A stretch of DNA of 64,000 nucleotides. Origin: Tetrapyrgos nigripes (taxonomy: Eukaryota; Basidiomycota; Agaricomycetes; Agaricales; Campanellaceae). Positions 22,576-36,008 of this stretch are shown here, piece by piece. Below the pieces are notes generated by a model. It ran no database searches. It saw nothing but the letters and a program-made list of their open reading frames with translations, and was not told the origin of the DNA. Positions within the stretch are counted from its first letter, which is position 1. Each line of letters begins with the position of its first letter. Position numbers and translations under genes: made by a program. The DNA lies in assembly GCA_013368315.1 (NCBI GenBank), contig JAACJM010000066.1, forward strand, positions 62,001-126,000, written 5' to 3'.

Positions 22576-25500
22576 ATGTTTATCTACAGACTCTACCAAT
22601 ATAACGATTGTATCTCTGCCCCTGAGTCCATGTGTGAAGTAATTGCCTCAGTCGTGTCTCCCCCTGCCCCCTCTATTTCCCCTTCCATTCCTTCCATTCA
22701 TCATCCAGTTCCTTGGCGCTGTCTAAAACGTTGGGAACACCGTCTACCTTGCAAATTAGTAATCTCCTCTGACAGAAGCCGCTGCCTGACAGTCCCAATA
22801 GAGCTAGAGTCCACATCTAATGCCTCTCTGATCTCTGGCAGTGCGCTCATTGACAGTGGAGCCACTAGTATGGGTTATGCCAACATCGAGTTTGTCACCA
22901 AGAACTCTATTCCTACCCGGAAACTCCAGAAGCCTATCCCTGTCTTCAATGCCGATAGCACTCCTAATGAGGCTGGAGCCATAACCGAGATCTTGGACAC
23001 TATCCTGTGTTTCAAGGATCACTCTGAACACATCCAGCTTCATGGTCACTCAGCTTGGCAGTCAGGATGTCATTCTTGGCTATGGATGGTTATGAGCCCA
23101 TAACCCTGAGGTGGATTGGGACAATGGCAACATTGAGCTCAGCTGGTGCCCAAGGCAGTGCTCTACGTGTCATGAAGAAGTACAACAGGAACATCAAATA
23201 TCTCTATCTGTTGCCCATTGTCAATGCCAAGCTCTGGAACGTTGTTGGGAAGGTCCATCTCCCCACGTTATTGAATTGGACCCCGGTGAAGATGAGATGA
23301 ATAACTTCAGGACCTTTAGCTGTGATGACTTCCCTGACAACATTTCTATTGAGGAAGGTGATCGCATATTTGTTACCTCAGTTCCTCCAGAGTTGGAGTT
23401 CATCAGAGTGACAAGCACCACTCCTCAATGTCTAGCAGAAGCACATGCCAAGGCTTCGAGGAACCCTCATGACGGCCTCCCTGATCACTTCTATGAGTAT
23501 GTAGATGTCTTCTCCAAGGATTCTTTCAATGTGCTGCCAGACCACAAACCATGGGACCATGCAGTAGAGTTAGTCCCTGACTCTAAACCTGCCAATTGCA
23601 AGGTCTACCCACTGGCTCCTAATGAACAAAAGGCCCTTGATGAGTTCCTCACAGAGAATCTGTCTACCGGTCGCATTCGTCCCTCTAAATCCCCTATGGC
23701 ATCCCCAGTCTTCTTCATAAAGAAGAAGGATGGAAACCTCTGACTCGTCCAAGACTATTGTGTGCTAAATGAGATGACGATTAAGAACCATTATCCATTG
23801 CCCCTGATTAACGAACTTGTTAATAACCTCAAAGGTGCATGATACTTCACTAAATTGGATGTATGCTGGGGTTTCAACAACATCTGGATTTGTGAAGGCA
23901 ACGAATGGAAGGCAGCTTTTTGCACCAACCGTGGTTTCTTCGAACCCCTTGTCATGTTCTTCGGTCTCACCAACAGCCCTGTGATTTTCCAGATGATGAT
24001 GAATGACATTCTCCATGATCTCATCATGGAGGGTGTTGTATCTGTCTATCTCGACGATATCTTGAGTTACACCAAGATTGTTGAGGAGCATCGTTGTGTG
24101 ACTCGTCTAGTCCTAGACCAGTTGCGGCAACACAAGCTGTACCTTAGAGTGGACAAATGTGAGTTTGAGAAGACTCGCATTGAGTACCTTGGCGTCATCA
24201 TCTCCCATAATCACGTCGAAATGGACCCTGTCAAGGTGTCTGGCGTTGCAGAGTGGCCTGTACCCAAAAGCAAGAGAGAGGTCTCCTCCTTCCTTGGATT
24301 CACCAACTTCTACCATCGGTTTATCCAGGACTTCTCTCATCATGCACGACCGCTGTTCGAACTGACCCAAAAAGACATCAAGTTTGATTGGTCTAAGGAT
24401 GCTCAGGATGCCTTCGACATCATGAAGTCCTTAATCACCTCCTCCCCTGTCCTCACCATGCCCGACAACTCTCGACCATATTGCTTGGAGTCAGATAGCT
24501 CTGACTACGCTACAAGAGCAGTTTTATCCCAGCAGTCTCCAGATGATGACAAGTGGCACCCCATTGCCTTCTACTCCAAGAGTCTTAACACCGTTGAACG
24601 GAACTATGAGATCCATGATAAGGAAATGCTAGCCATCATCCAAGCCCTTGAGGAATGGAGACGCTTCTTTGAAGGAGGATGTTTTCCTGTGGAAATCTGG
24701 AGTACTTCCGAACTGCAAAAAAGCTCAATCGACGTCAAGCTCATTGGTCCCTGTACCTCTCTCGTTTTGACTTCCAGCTACACCATCACCCTGGCTGCAC
24801 TATGGGCAAGCCCGATGCACTGTCCCGCTGACCTGATCATGGTACTGGCGCCAATGACAATTCAGACATTGTGCTACTCAAGCCAGAGATGTTCTCAATC
24901 GCTGCTGTCACTACTGCAATTGATTTGACTGGTGAAGAAGTCAAGATCATGAGAGACGTCCGCTTCGCTGTTTGTGAAAACGAGCTAGAGGAACAAGTCA
25001 TGCGTGCTGTGCAAACCTTGGGCAAGTCCCACACTCGCTCTATTCACAGTGCAGAATGGGATGAACATGAAGGGCTGCTGTATTTCCAGGGCAAGATCTA
25101 TGTTCCCCCTTCCCATGACCTCCACTGTCGCATAGTCTCCCAACACCATGACACCAAGGTTGCTGGTCACCCTGGACAGTTCAAAACCCTTGAACTTGTC
25201 TCAAGGAACTACTGGTGGCCCCAGATGTCTCGGTACATTGGGCTGTATACCAAGACTTGTGATCTGTGTATGCGAACCAAGACTCATCGCCACCTCCCCA
25301 TTGGAGAGCTCATCCCTTCTGAGACTCCCACCGAGCCATGGCAGTCAGTGTCAGTTGACTTCATTGTCGAACTACCAGAAGCTCATGGGTACAACACAGT
25401 CATGGTGGTTGTAGACATGTTGGGCAAGAGAGGTCACTTCCTTTGGACTCATACAACGGTTACTGCTGAAGGAGCTGCACGTATCTACTTCAGGGAAGTA

Positions 25501-26483
25501 TGGAAGCACCATGGAATGCCCAGATCAGCATGCTCTGACCGTGGCCCACAGTTTGTCGCAGACTTCATGAAGGAACTCTGTAGGATGGCTGGTGTCAAAC
25601 AGGAACTTTCTACAGCCTACCACCCACAGACAGATGGGCAGACCGAACGTGTCAATCAAGAGCTGGAAGGTTACCTGCGTCAGTGGGTGAGTCAACGCCA
25701 GGACAATTGGGATGAGCTACTGCCCACTGCTGAGTTCTCCTACAACAATAAGGTCCATGTGTTGACTCAGCAAACTCCCTTCATGATTGACACTGGTCGA
25801 AACCCTCGTATGGGTTTTTGAGCCTCACATACAGTGGTCAGAAATGGAGAACGTTAACAACTTTGTTAATTGGCTCAAGTCAGGTTGGACAGAGGCACAG
25901 GCAGCACTCACAAAAGGCCAAGTCGGAGTATGCCCAATACTATAACTGCCACTGTATCCCTGCCCCTATCTTTAACCCTGGTGACAAGGTCTGGTTAGAT
26001 GGCTCTGACATCAACACAACCCGTCCATCAAAGAAACTCAGTCATTGTTGGCTTGGGCCTTACACTGTTCTTCAAGAAGTCGGCAAGGGTGCCTACAAGC
26101 TGAAACTTCCCCCGTCCATGAAACGCCTCCATCCAGTCTTCCCTGTCATCAAACTTGACCACTACACTGACGATCCTATCCCTGGTCGTAGACCTGACCC
26201 ACCTCCTGACCCTGAAATCATTGACGGCGAGGAAGAGTTTGAGGTTGAAGAGATTTTGGATAGTCGTCATTATGGATGTTGGAAAAAGTTGCAGTACCTC
26301 ATCCAATGGAAAGGCTATGGACCACAAGAGGACTCATGGGAGCGCACAGAGGACTTGGTACATGCTCCAAAGGCAGTGGCAGACTTCTATGCAAGGCATC
26401 CTGATGCTGTTAAAATGGTGCGAGTGTGGCAAGCTGATCATTCCAGGAACTGGTGTGCTGCGTTGAGGTTGCCGCAGATCTAG
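22576..26483 (+). pseudogene. Pol of gypsy B: protease, RT, RNase H, integrase, chromodomain
   Basis: Protease motif SALIDSGATSMGY is near 22845. The RT starts KVYPLAPNEQKALDEF and has SPMASPVFFIKKKDG and the catalytic VYLDDIL (24042). RNase H begins CLESDSSDYATRAVLSQQ; its middle has lost a few codons near 24695. Integrase (24871-25821) has the HHCC region, VDFIVEL, SDRGPQF and QTDGQTERVNQELE, giving the D,D-35-E residues. The 3' frame (25818-26483) has FNPGDKVWLD and a chromodomain (FEVEEILDSR, YLIQWKGYG, DSWER), which in chromoviruses steers insertion to heterochromatin. Stops include CGA-to-TGA at 23741 and TGG-to-TGA near 23840; there are also several frame shifts. Confidence 0.92.
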
Positions 26484-26494
26484 TAGGGGGGTGA

Positions 26495-26871
26495 TGTAAG
26501 GGGACAGTTTCCTTTTTCCTTCCCTTCTCCTTTAGGACTTGTTTGTTCTTGTCTTATCTGGACTTCATTGACTTTCATTGACTTGTTTACCCCAGTTTCA
26601 TTGTTTCATCATCCATCATTCATCATTCATCATTCCACCTTTCTATTACTTCATTTCAACTGTACAGTTTTGCAGATCTTTTCCCAGGCCTTCATGCAAG
26701 TATATATACCCCTTCCCTGCAGGCAAGTATCCTTGAATTTTTCTCTTTGGATCTCCTCCTGCAGGTGCATAGTATGTCAGCCTTGTATTTCCTAGTTCTG
26801 ATTTATATATCTTTGGATCTCCTCCTGCAGTTGTTGAGTGAGTGCCTCACATGCCAGGAGTTGCCCTTACA
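26495..26871 (+). repeat. 3' LTR of gypsy B
   Basis: Same ends as the 5' LTR. Relative to it there is a deletion of about 16 bp in the CATCATT-rich part and a 4-bp insertion (GAGT) near 26841, plus about eleven transitions. Divergence is about 3 percent by eye, so the insertion is not recent. Confidence 0.95.
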
Positions 26872-26876
26872 CCTTC

Positions 26877-28247
26877 TCCCTAGATACAGAGGCTCCACAG
26901 TTTGTTATCCAAGCTCCTCTTTCTGCACTGTACTAATCCTTCTGTTCAACTCCATTCTGACAGTGTACAGTCAACTAGACAACATCAGTCACAGTGAGTA
27001 GTAGTGTGCTTGAAATTCCCTCCAATTTCTCCCTTACCTATTGTGTTAGTGACCATTCAATTATGCAGTGGGGACCTCAACTGGGGGTGAGTACTGTTAC
27101 TTTTACTTACTGTGTTCCTAACCTATTCTAATCATGCTCTCATTAAGTGCAATGTTTTCACTCTGGTGCACTGCAGATTTTACTTCCTCAACTCATCACT
27201 TATGTTTTTATTTCACAGGCTACACAGCTCTGTCACAGGTTTCTGGAGGAGGTATGGTCCATGGGGGAGAGTAGAGGGGTTGTTGGGAGATAGTCCTTGT
27301 TCCAAGTCATTGTCATCCTATGTCCTATGTAGTTGTATGGTATAAAGAACTTTGTATTTTGGTAGCATTGTGAATATATACATGTTCTTCTCAGAATCAT
27401 TGGATCACAATTACCACAGAACAGAGCTACCATTGACAAGAATGAACACTGATACTGGGTGATAATATGTTGGTATTGATGGCTACTTATTGATATTTTG
27501 AGGGGGGGACTGGATATTATTGAGTAATTTTGGATATCATCCAGAACCTGGTAATAATCAAGTATTTACTTGAAATTACTCAAACATACCCAATATTATC
27601 CGGGGGCTGTTTTCCTGATGAGGATCAAACACATACAGCATGTGTCATTGTGGAGCCATCATCTGCTTGTCCTAGCCTCTTCTGAATGCATTCCTGGTTC
27701 TTCTGATACACAAGATTGCAGAAAAGCATGTTTATACTGGTCCTAATGCCAATGATACATCTGTACCCAAGCCCATTATAAGCTTCTCATGAACCTCAGC
27801 CCTCTTCTAAGACTTGAGGATTGTCTGGCAGGCATGAATGTGAATATCCTTTCTGTTACACACCTTTTCAATGCAGAGTCTGTCAAGGGAAAGTGTGATG
27901 AATGAAGAGGAGAAGATGATAAGAAAGGGCACTCAGCATGGATATCAGGGTAGAGCTTTAAGCAAGTGTAGAAGCCCAGGCAGAGAGTATTGAGGTATGC
28001 TATCACACCTTGAGATTGAAGAGTCTGTTGGAGCTTTGCAATGACATATATATACCTTGAAGCAGTTTGAAGAGATTTGAAGGGCTTGGAATGGCTTTGA
28101 GGGGTTTTGAAGGATTTTGATGGGCTCCATCACTATGTCACTATCTTCTGTTGATAATGTCTTGCACCAAGGTCTTGAGCTGAGGTAATACAATAGTATG
28201 ACCATGTCTTGAAGTGTTGTATTGAAGGGGTGTTAGTCTCTGATGCT
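26877..28247. other. Non-coding interval between gypsy B and the LINE
   Basis: No gene recognised. A 10-bp perfect inverted repeat (TGAGTAATTT at 27521-27530, partner at 27573-27582) is embedded in a longer imperfect one spanning 27511-27601, preceded by a G7 run. This may be the end of a small LTR or MITE. Confidence 0.45.
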
Positions 28248-28263
28248 AGAAGAGAGAGTTGTT
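28248..28263. repeat. 16-bp target-site duplication, left copy, of the LINE
   Basis: AGAAGAGAGAGTTGTT here is repeated exactly at 56758-56773, directly after the poly(A) tract. It defines the insertion of a poly(A)-ended retroelement spanning the whole interval between. Confidence 0.85.
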
Positions 28264-29007
28264 CCCTTGAACAAGGACTGCCATCATCTCACAATGGTGA
28301 TCCAGCATCTGGCCTTTCTGTGGCTCAAGGGATAAGTACCTCTACAGAGGGAAACTAACAGACATTCTCCTCACACAAACGAGAAGAAAACAGCCTTTAC
28401 TGCAAGGCCTGACCTTGTTGTCCTTATCTAGGATGGTCACCCCAACTTTGGGGAGTAAGACTCAACTTGTAGTCCTGCCACACTCTCTATGTAGTAGATA
28501 TCATAGATATCATGATACAGTGTACACGATACCACACTTGATACAAACACCAAAGACTGCAATGATCACTGGCAATCCTGCTGTTTCTTCTCCAAAGACT
28601 GAGTCCAGCATGCACATTGAGGATGCCAGGGATGAACAAATCCTGAACTTTCCTGAAGGGCAGACCATGATGTCATGCCACATGTAACCTAAGGAAGCGG
28701 CTACCTACACTCTACTATGTCCTCTACATCCCTACCAAGTCTACTACATTCCACCTCATTCCATCGACCTAGTCTCAGAAAACAAAATCCAAATCTATTG
28801 CCCACAATAAACGACCACATGACACCTGCCCACAGCACCCTAACAGCACCCTAACAAGAGCTATCCCAGTACCTGCAGCATGTGCACCATACCTCACCCT
28901 CCTTTCCCTTAGCTGAAAAATTAGCTGAAACTGCTGGTGGCCAGGAAAATTATATGCAGTGACAGTGAAGAAAAATCCTACACAGGAACTTTCCCTTCCC
29001 CATTTGT

Positions 29008-30650
29008 ATGTTGGAAATTGTTCCCATCCAAAATCAGAATCTACCCAACCCACCTGAGCCTAGGCAGGAATTGCCATTGCACAGCCCTCATCAACCTGCT
29101 GCTCTAATCCTTCCTGAACCTGCCATGCCAGGGCATGCAGCACCCAGCAAAAAGAAGAAGAGAAATAACAGCTCAATTGCTGGAGAACCCTCAACAGAGT
29201 TGTCCCATCAGCACCAAGACTCACCAGAGTCTGAGACCATTGATGAAAGGGAATCTTGCCCAATGAGAGACCTGCTGAGACACTGCTCCCAAAGCTCCTG
29301 TCTCTGGTTCTGAGGTGTGTAACAAGACGGAGTAGTGTGCATCATTCCCCTGACCTGCTACCTAGAAGGAAGATCCCCAACCAGGACTGAACCCATCTCA
29401 GGGTAACCTTCCAATCAGGGAGGAGGATCTGTTCAACCCAGCCCCCCAACCTAATCCCACACAAATACATTTTGAGATCTGAGGCAGGAATAACAATGTC
29501 AGCCCAATGGACCAGGATGATACCCAAACCCCAACCAGAACCAGAATCTGCCACCCATGTAGTCCTGCCCATCTTGTCCACTGTGACCATGAATCTGGAA
29601 AACTGGTCCTACCAAATGCCTTTGACACTTGTGGCCTTCCCTTCAAAGCTGAAAAGAATCCCCTCAACTGGTTCACTAGGAGAGGTCCAGACCCTGGGTA
29701 TTTCTTCAGAACCCTGAGTATACAGACACCATTTGTCCCTATCATGGACTCCCTCTATTCACACTCCTGGAGAACATAATACCACATCAGATAAAAGCCA
29801 TCATGAATGCCCCTGACTGTCATCTTGCTGTGGTCCCCTTCGATGCTGGACCGGCCTTCATCAGGGACCATCCTACCTTCTCCCACAACATCAAAACCTT
29901 CATAAAAAGCTTGCACTATGATGGCCTTGAAAACATAACTTGTGTCTGGGCTGAAGCTGACACTAAACCACCTGGCTACAACAAGCAATACAGGAAGCCC
30001 TGGTCCTCATCATCTACAGCCCCACAGGTTTCCACTGAGAAGTCCTGTATCAGGGGACATACATGTTCTCTGAAACCTTTGCCTTCAGCATGATGGAGTT
30101 TGACTTGGACTACCCCTTCTCCTCCATACTCTGCAACTTCACAGGCCTGCCAGGTGCAGACAGCTTGATCTGAGACAATACAACACACATTAACACTGTG
30201 CTAGGCATGATCAAGCTGGAACTGTGTGAATCAACCACTTTCATCAACCTAGTGCACTGCCTAGTCAGCCCAGTTGCAGTCTATCAGAACACAGTCAATG
30301 TGACAAACACTTTTACTCTCAAGTACATCCAAACATGTAACCCCCATGTCCCAGGTACAGCTGTCTATCAGCTCATCAGATTGCCTGTTGCCAAGACACT
30401 TGAGGACCACACCTTAATGTGCAACATCATTTGTGCCACCACCTACCCCATGTCGGGTGGTCTTCTTGAACTAATCCCCAAACATGGCCATCTTGCATGT
30501 GCCCATTGCAAAATCAACATGCACACAGTGCATGCCTGCCCCTTCCCCAAGATACCCAGCTGGAGAGGACCATCATATGAGGAGCCCCTTCAAACTGCAC
30601 TTGCTGATGAGTCAAGATGGACTCTAGCCCCAACTTACAACAGAGGCTGA
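29008..30650 (+). pseudogene. LINE ORF1 (nucleic-acid-binding protein)
   Basis: Fragments in different frames show a lysine-rich, proline-rich start (SKKKKRNNSS near 29146), the block AGPAFIRDHPTFSHNIKTFI (about 29850) and a C-terminal CCHC zinc knuckle CAHCKINMHTVHAC (CX2CX4HX4C, near 30500), followed by PFPKIPSWRGPSY. ORF1 proteins of LINEs coat the RNA. The exact start is not clear and the frame is broken several times. Confidence 0.7.
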
Positions 30651-31206
30651 GGCTCTTGTGGAAACTGTGGTGGAGTTGGTAGTCAAGGTGGCTGTGGCAG
30701 ATACAGGGAATGCATCAATGCTTGTCGTGGATGCCCTTATTACTACTAGGTCATCACCTGTCGCTGAACTATCACTACTCATATATCTTCTAAATATCTA
30801 TAACCCTGGCTGTTATTATCCAGTCATACTAAATTATATACTTGTTGCTCTCTGACCTCGATATATATCATACCAATCTAACTGTCTATCTGCACTCAAA
30901 CCTATCTACAATCCAAATAAGTTTGACCCACAAACATTTGTACCCCCATGTCAGGATGGAAGAAGACACAGTGGATCATAGTAAGATGGGCTTCACACTG
31001 TGCAGCCCCAGAGCCCAAATACACTGGTAAGTCACTTAAGTGATTTGTTACAGGAAAGCTCTGGGTTTTCTTCCTAATGGCTACCATGGTCTGAGCCATC
31101 TCCTCCAGGAGGAACTATCCAAAAGTACAAGAGTCTCCCTGACAAGATTCTTGTGCTCTCATGTGGACACCACACTGGCTGAGAAACCTGGGGTGGGTGG
31201 CTCTAG

Positions 31207-33423
31207 GTGGAGCTCTCTCTCACTGCTACTAACCAGAACAACAGACACAATACTAACTTTTCTACAGGTGATGTGTGGTCTATTGGAACAAAGCTAGCCA
31301 CCTTGAGAGAAAATGCTCCCTCAGCTGCTAAGAATGTCCCTGATCACCAGGGTGGCTGGGACAGTCCTAGCAGAAGTAGAGACTCCATGGAGTTGATGCA
31401 AACCCCTCCTCCAATCAGTCCTACCAGTCTACTGCACTGTGTAACCCCATATTCCTTGGAAGGCTCCCAATCTAGAAGCAATATAGGCAATTGCCCTATG
31501 CATCAATACCTGCACTTATTGGAAGGTTCAAATTCATTGAACAATATGTCACTCTCAGACTTTAACCCACACTTGCTGGAAATTTCACAATCAATGAATA
31601 ACATACTACATAATAGTATTATCACTGACTCAGAGACTACTATAAATGCTGAACATGAAAACTCACAATTGATGAGGAGCCAACAATCATTTGGCAGAAT
31701 GTGGCAAATTCCTGAACAATCACAAGAAAGAAACTCTCAGGACATACAGTTCATTATTGACAACAACAATTGGTGGATCCCCTCACAAACCTCAAACACC
31801 ACCACACAACCAAGCCAAAGATCAAGCCAGTTTATCTGAGATACAGATGGTTTCTTCCACTACAATCCTCATGCCAATGCAATGCAAAGCAGCAACACCA
31901 GTCAAAACAAACATGAACCTACAGAATGTGATCCTTTACCTTTTCAAAACAACTTGGACAATCATCATGAAGAATGTTCCCCCACTCAATCACAGCCCCA
32001 AATACTGAGAAGAGAACAACAGTGTCAAGAACATTCACTCCAGAAAAATACAAAAGCTGCAATACATATAGTGTCACTAAACATAAGAGGGTATGGAAAT
32101 ACTAGTGTGACACACCCTGTAAACAAATGGAGACATATAAGCCAAATAATGAGAGATAAACTGATAGGACTGCTCATGATACAGGAAGCACATCTGATTG
32201 CAGAAAGAGTTGCGGAAAACAAACATCTCCATAAGCAACTCAAAAATTTCCACTCTTTGGGAGAGCTGGAGTAGCAATTGTCCTTAATCAATGATTAATG
32301 AGCACTTCAGAAGTCAAAATAGTCGAAGTAGTACCTGGGCATGCACTGCAAATTACCACAAATTGGCATAAGCAAGATAAGTTCACAGCCCTAGCAATAT
32401 ATGCACCCAATGTAACTGAGACCAATGGGTTGGATAACAAAGTATTCTGGGAAACTATTCAACAGTTCTATGAAATAATGTACCCTCGTGTACCCAAACC
32501 AGACATTGTAGCTGGTGATTTCAATATTGCTGAAGCTGGGGGAATGGACCAGCTACCAGCAAGATTAGATCCGGAAGATGCATTGGATGCCTTAGACAAT
32601 CTGAAAATAATGTTAAACCTCAAAGATGGATGATGAAAAATGTACACATACCCCAGCACCCAATGCCAATCTACTACAAGCCCACAGTCCAGGCTAGACC
32701 ACATCTATGTGAAGCCTTTAGTTTTAAAGATTGTGAGAATGGAAGATCAGACCCACCAGTGTCCTGAATGCTGACCACTTAATGGTGTCAGTACAGGTAA
32801 CCACTGCAAGCACTCCAAACATTGGAAAGGGACAATGGAGCATTGCTCCACACCAGCTGAAAGACAGTAAATTAATCAAGCTGATCCTGGATGAAAGCAA
32901 GGAGACCAAACAAAAACTAGATACCCTGTCCTATCAACATACCACAGAGGAAAATGCCCAGACCCTGCTACATAAATGGAAAGCTAAGACATTAGAGATA
33001 GCACGAAACAGAGCTAAAACAGCAATACCTAAAACACTACTCAAGATTAGAAACCTCCAAAATGACCTGGAAAAAACAGCAAACAACACATCAGTACTGG
33101 AGGAAGAATGATTAGAAATGCTCAACTCTCTCATGACTAAGCTTACCCATGTTGAATGGGAACAGCACCAAAAGATTCGTGACTGACTTGAAGGAGAAAC
33201 CACCTCTAGATACTGGATCAAGATCAATAAAGAGAAAAAGCCAAAAGATGTGATCCATGATCTATGCTCTAAAAAAAACTGACCACATAATGCCTGAAGG
33301 AGAAGACTACATATCTGGAAACACCTATGAAAAAGACTCCAAATGCATGGCAGAAATAGCTAGGAAGTACCATGATGACCTAGAGGACCAAATAGCTCAT
33401 GAGGCATCCAAGGATGAAAGAAT
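31207..33423 (+). pseudogene. LINE ORF2, 5' part: Asn/Ser-rich leader and endonuclease
   Basis: The open frame starting near 31207 encodes about 270 residues rich in Asn, Ser and Gln before the endonuclease domain; a TGA at 31837 interrupts it. The endonuclease shows HIVSLNIRGYG (32058), LIGLLMIQEAHL, AGVAIVLN in a shifted frame (32270), and IVAGDFNIAEAGGMDQLPAR (32505). This is the exonuclease-endonuclease-phosphatase fold that nicks the target. The sequence stops at 33423 where the copia element is inserted and resumes at 53010. Confidence 0.85.
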
Positions 33424-33749
33424 TGTTGAGCAGGCTATGTTCTATATACATAGTAGCAACTGCATACTTACCTGGGGATGTGAGAGTGCTTGTTAGAGCA
33501 AGTTGTTAGAGGTTAAGAGCAATGAGATGTAGGAGAATTCCTGTTATTAGAGGGCAATCTACAAGCCCTTTTATACTGTTCTAGAGAGTACAATACATGT
33601 GATACCTAAGAACAATAAACCACAAACAATAAGATATGGACAAATAAGTCCCAGACAATAAAGTGTAGATAATAAGATTCTTATCACATCATTGTTGTGA
33701 TTCCCTATTGTCATGTTGATGGCTGCTTACATAATCTGCCAATTCAACA
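33424..33749 (-). repeat. 3' LTR of copia
   Basis: 326 bp. On the minus strand it is preceded by the purine tract AGCAAGGGGAG (33750-33760), the expected plus-strand primer site. Confidence 0.93.
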
Positions 33750-34037
33750 CTCCCCTTGCTAAGCTGCATGGTTAGTGTGTGTAAGCAGAATGGCACTATA
33801 GGCAGCTGAGGTTCATCTTTGTTAAAAGAATTACACCTGTAGTGTATAATGACTATTAAGTCATTCCTCAACTTGTTATGATCTAAACTTCTTGAATTTT
33901 GTACAACCAAGATTCTTGGTAAACATATTGGCGGGATTGTCATTTCCATCTATGAAGAGTACTTTGACTTTCTTGTCTGCAACCTATTTTCAGATAAAGT
34001 GGAATTTAATGTCTATGTGTTTCGAATGTTTCTCCGT
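33750..34037 (-). pseudogene. Copia RNase H, last part
   Basis: After the insertion the minus strand reads EKHSKHIDIKFHF and, past two in-frame stops, VADKKVKVLFIDGNDNPANM and FTKNLG, the normal end of copia pol. A purine tract and the 3' LTR follow. Confidence 0.85.
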
Positions 34038-35689
34038 TGACACACTGTACAAAATTGCCATATACATACCTAGATTTTGGTCTATAATATCAGTTTTTGA
34101 CGTTCTTTTAAGGGAATAAGAGGACTAGGGTGAGCCCTGAACTGCTAGTCAATACCTAGCAGGACTAGGAAACAACAGTACAATAATATTAAGTGCTTAT
34201 GGATGGAGAAACAACTCATTCTAAGTACTATGATAGATATGTATGAGTTGGAGTTATGATAGCAGACCCACCAAATAATAAAGATAGCCTACAAAGGCTT
34301 TTGAATCCTATTATAACTACTAGTACTGCTAGTGTGATCCAAAGGGACAGTGAAGTGTGAGATGGCCCCTATTTGTGGGCATAGGAATGTGTAAGCAGCA
34401 CAATCCTCAGCTGAAAGGTCAATCAGAGAAGACAGTGCTAAGATCGGACATGCGGAAAAGCACGCTAGGTCTAGATCTATGTATCGGAAAATCCTGTAGT
34501 ACTAAGACGGCTTCAAGAGAATGTTAATTATCTGTAAAAGGTACATGTGGATAAAAGAAGGACAAAGTATATATGTACAGGATCCCAGAGAGTTCAGCTA
34601 TCCATTGGTATAGAGGAGATAGTGAACGGATGTCTCTACACAGAGATATAAGGGACAGAAGTGCTAAGTCACAGTACATCCGAATGATTGGAATACAACC
34701 CAAACGGGTAACAGTATTTCTGGATAAGGATAAATCTGTCAGTAAGTGTCTAGTTAGGCATTGAAAGTGTTGAAGGGTGAATAAGTATGCGAGTGGGACT
34801 GCAGAAGAGCTGGACTCATATGTAGGACTGAGTAGTAGACTGTTGGCAATGCATAGAGTGTGTATAAAGCAAGATCAGAGAAAAGGGAAAGGAAAACTGA
34901 ATGGAACAAAGGATGAGAGAACCCTATGCCCCTAGTGTAAGGACACATACGAGAGACCTAGCAGTCATAAGTGGAGTGTTCTGAGTCATAGATGCAATGC
35001 TCGCTAACCAGGACAGTACACAAAAACACCAGATGGCTTACAAAGAGGACTGAAGAAAGTTCCTATGAATATTTAGATAATATTGGACAGTTTCTGTATA
35101 CCCTAATAAGCAAGTCTTTACTTACGAGGAAATAGGTAGAACTCGCTAACAGATTTTTCGATTTGTTTTGTATTTTCTCTATGTACCTTTTAGCGAACAT
35201 CAAAAAGAGATAAGTAACTGTATAGTTGTAGCTGCAAGTAGTATAAAAGGACCAGATATTACAAGTAGCTACCCAAGCCATGTACTGTAGAGTATCAGAT
35301 CTTGCTAGCAATAGTAGAGGACGTGAAACATGGACTAAAGCTTCTAAACAAACTTAACTGCACTCTCTATGAGTATAAACATTGTGTTGGAGATAATAGA
35401 GTTTAAATTGAACATTTTGTGGTTATAACTGTGATCTTTGTGTTGACCTTTTGGTCTATTAAGTGTTTGATTTGGGACTCGTTGATCCCCTTGGTGTTAA
35501 ACTTATGTTTATTGTGTTGCACGCTAAGTGCTAGCTTCATTGAAAAACCCCAATCAAAAGTACTTATAGTACAAGTAAACTGGGAGCTTGAGTACTCTGA
35601 CTACTTGGAACACTTGTCTCATTTACATTTGTATATGGTTTTGTGTTTGGGTGTAGTTCCTAGCACTTAATTACAAAAACCACCTATTA
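34038..35689 (+). mobile_element. Unclassified 1.65-kb element X, copy 1
   Basis: Inserted in copia RNase H. Ends TGACACACTGTACAAAAT and AAACCACCTATTA. Flanks CCGT (34034-34037) and CTGT (35690-35693) are a 4-bp duplication with one CpG change. No long ORF. A TATAAAAG motif is present near 35240. Relative to copies 2 and 3 it lacks about 36 bp between two AGTGTTTGATT repeats (near 35455-35470). Confidence 0.8.
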
Positions 35690-35693
35690 CTGT

Positions 35694-36008
35694 AACAGGG
35701 TTTGATGGAATAAAGATAGAGCCTTGGTTATCCCCATATATGTCAACTGTTTCTATTGACATAACAATCTCTTTTAAAAGAGCTTGAACCCAAACGACTT
35801 GGTGACTACAATCACTTAGTGCCATATATTCAGCTTTGGTAGAGCTTAGTGCAATTGTGTTTTGTGCTCTTGACATCCAGCTGAAAGTGGCATGGGCTAG
35901 TGTTAAGAAGAAGCCTGTATGTGATTGTTGAGTAGTTGGATCTGATGCCCAATCAGAGTTTGTGTAAGCAGAAAGGCCTGAGCCTAATGCATTAGCATTC
36001 ATATCCAA
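35694..36008 (-). pseudogene. Copia RNase H, first part
   Basis: Reads GLSAYTNSDWASDPTTQQSH, MSRAQNTIALSSTKAEYMAL and YGDNQGSIFIPSNPVT, the classical copia RNase H blocks (D, E, D residues). It is cut by the element at 34038-35689 and continues at 34037 with EKHSKHIDIKFHF. Confidence 0.9.

Larger units (their letters stand above)
20731..26871 (+). mobile_element. Ty3/gypsy chromovirus family B, full length but decayed
   Basis: The 6.1-kb element has LTRs at both ends (389 and 377 bp) and is flanked by a perfect 5-bp target duplication CCTTC (20726-20730 and 26872-26876). Order is LTR, self-primer site, gag, protease, reverse transcriptase, RNase H, integrase, chromodomain, G-rich polypurine tract (26484-26493) and LTR. 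Stops and frame shifts throughout make it non-autonomous now. LTR substitutions between the two ends are transitions, as in family A. Confidence 0.96.

Noticed and set aside
30842..31030. Short frames between LINE ORF1 and ORF2
   Set aside because: No conserved motif; probably inter-ORF spacer or decayed ORF1 end.
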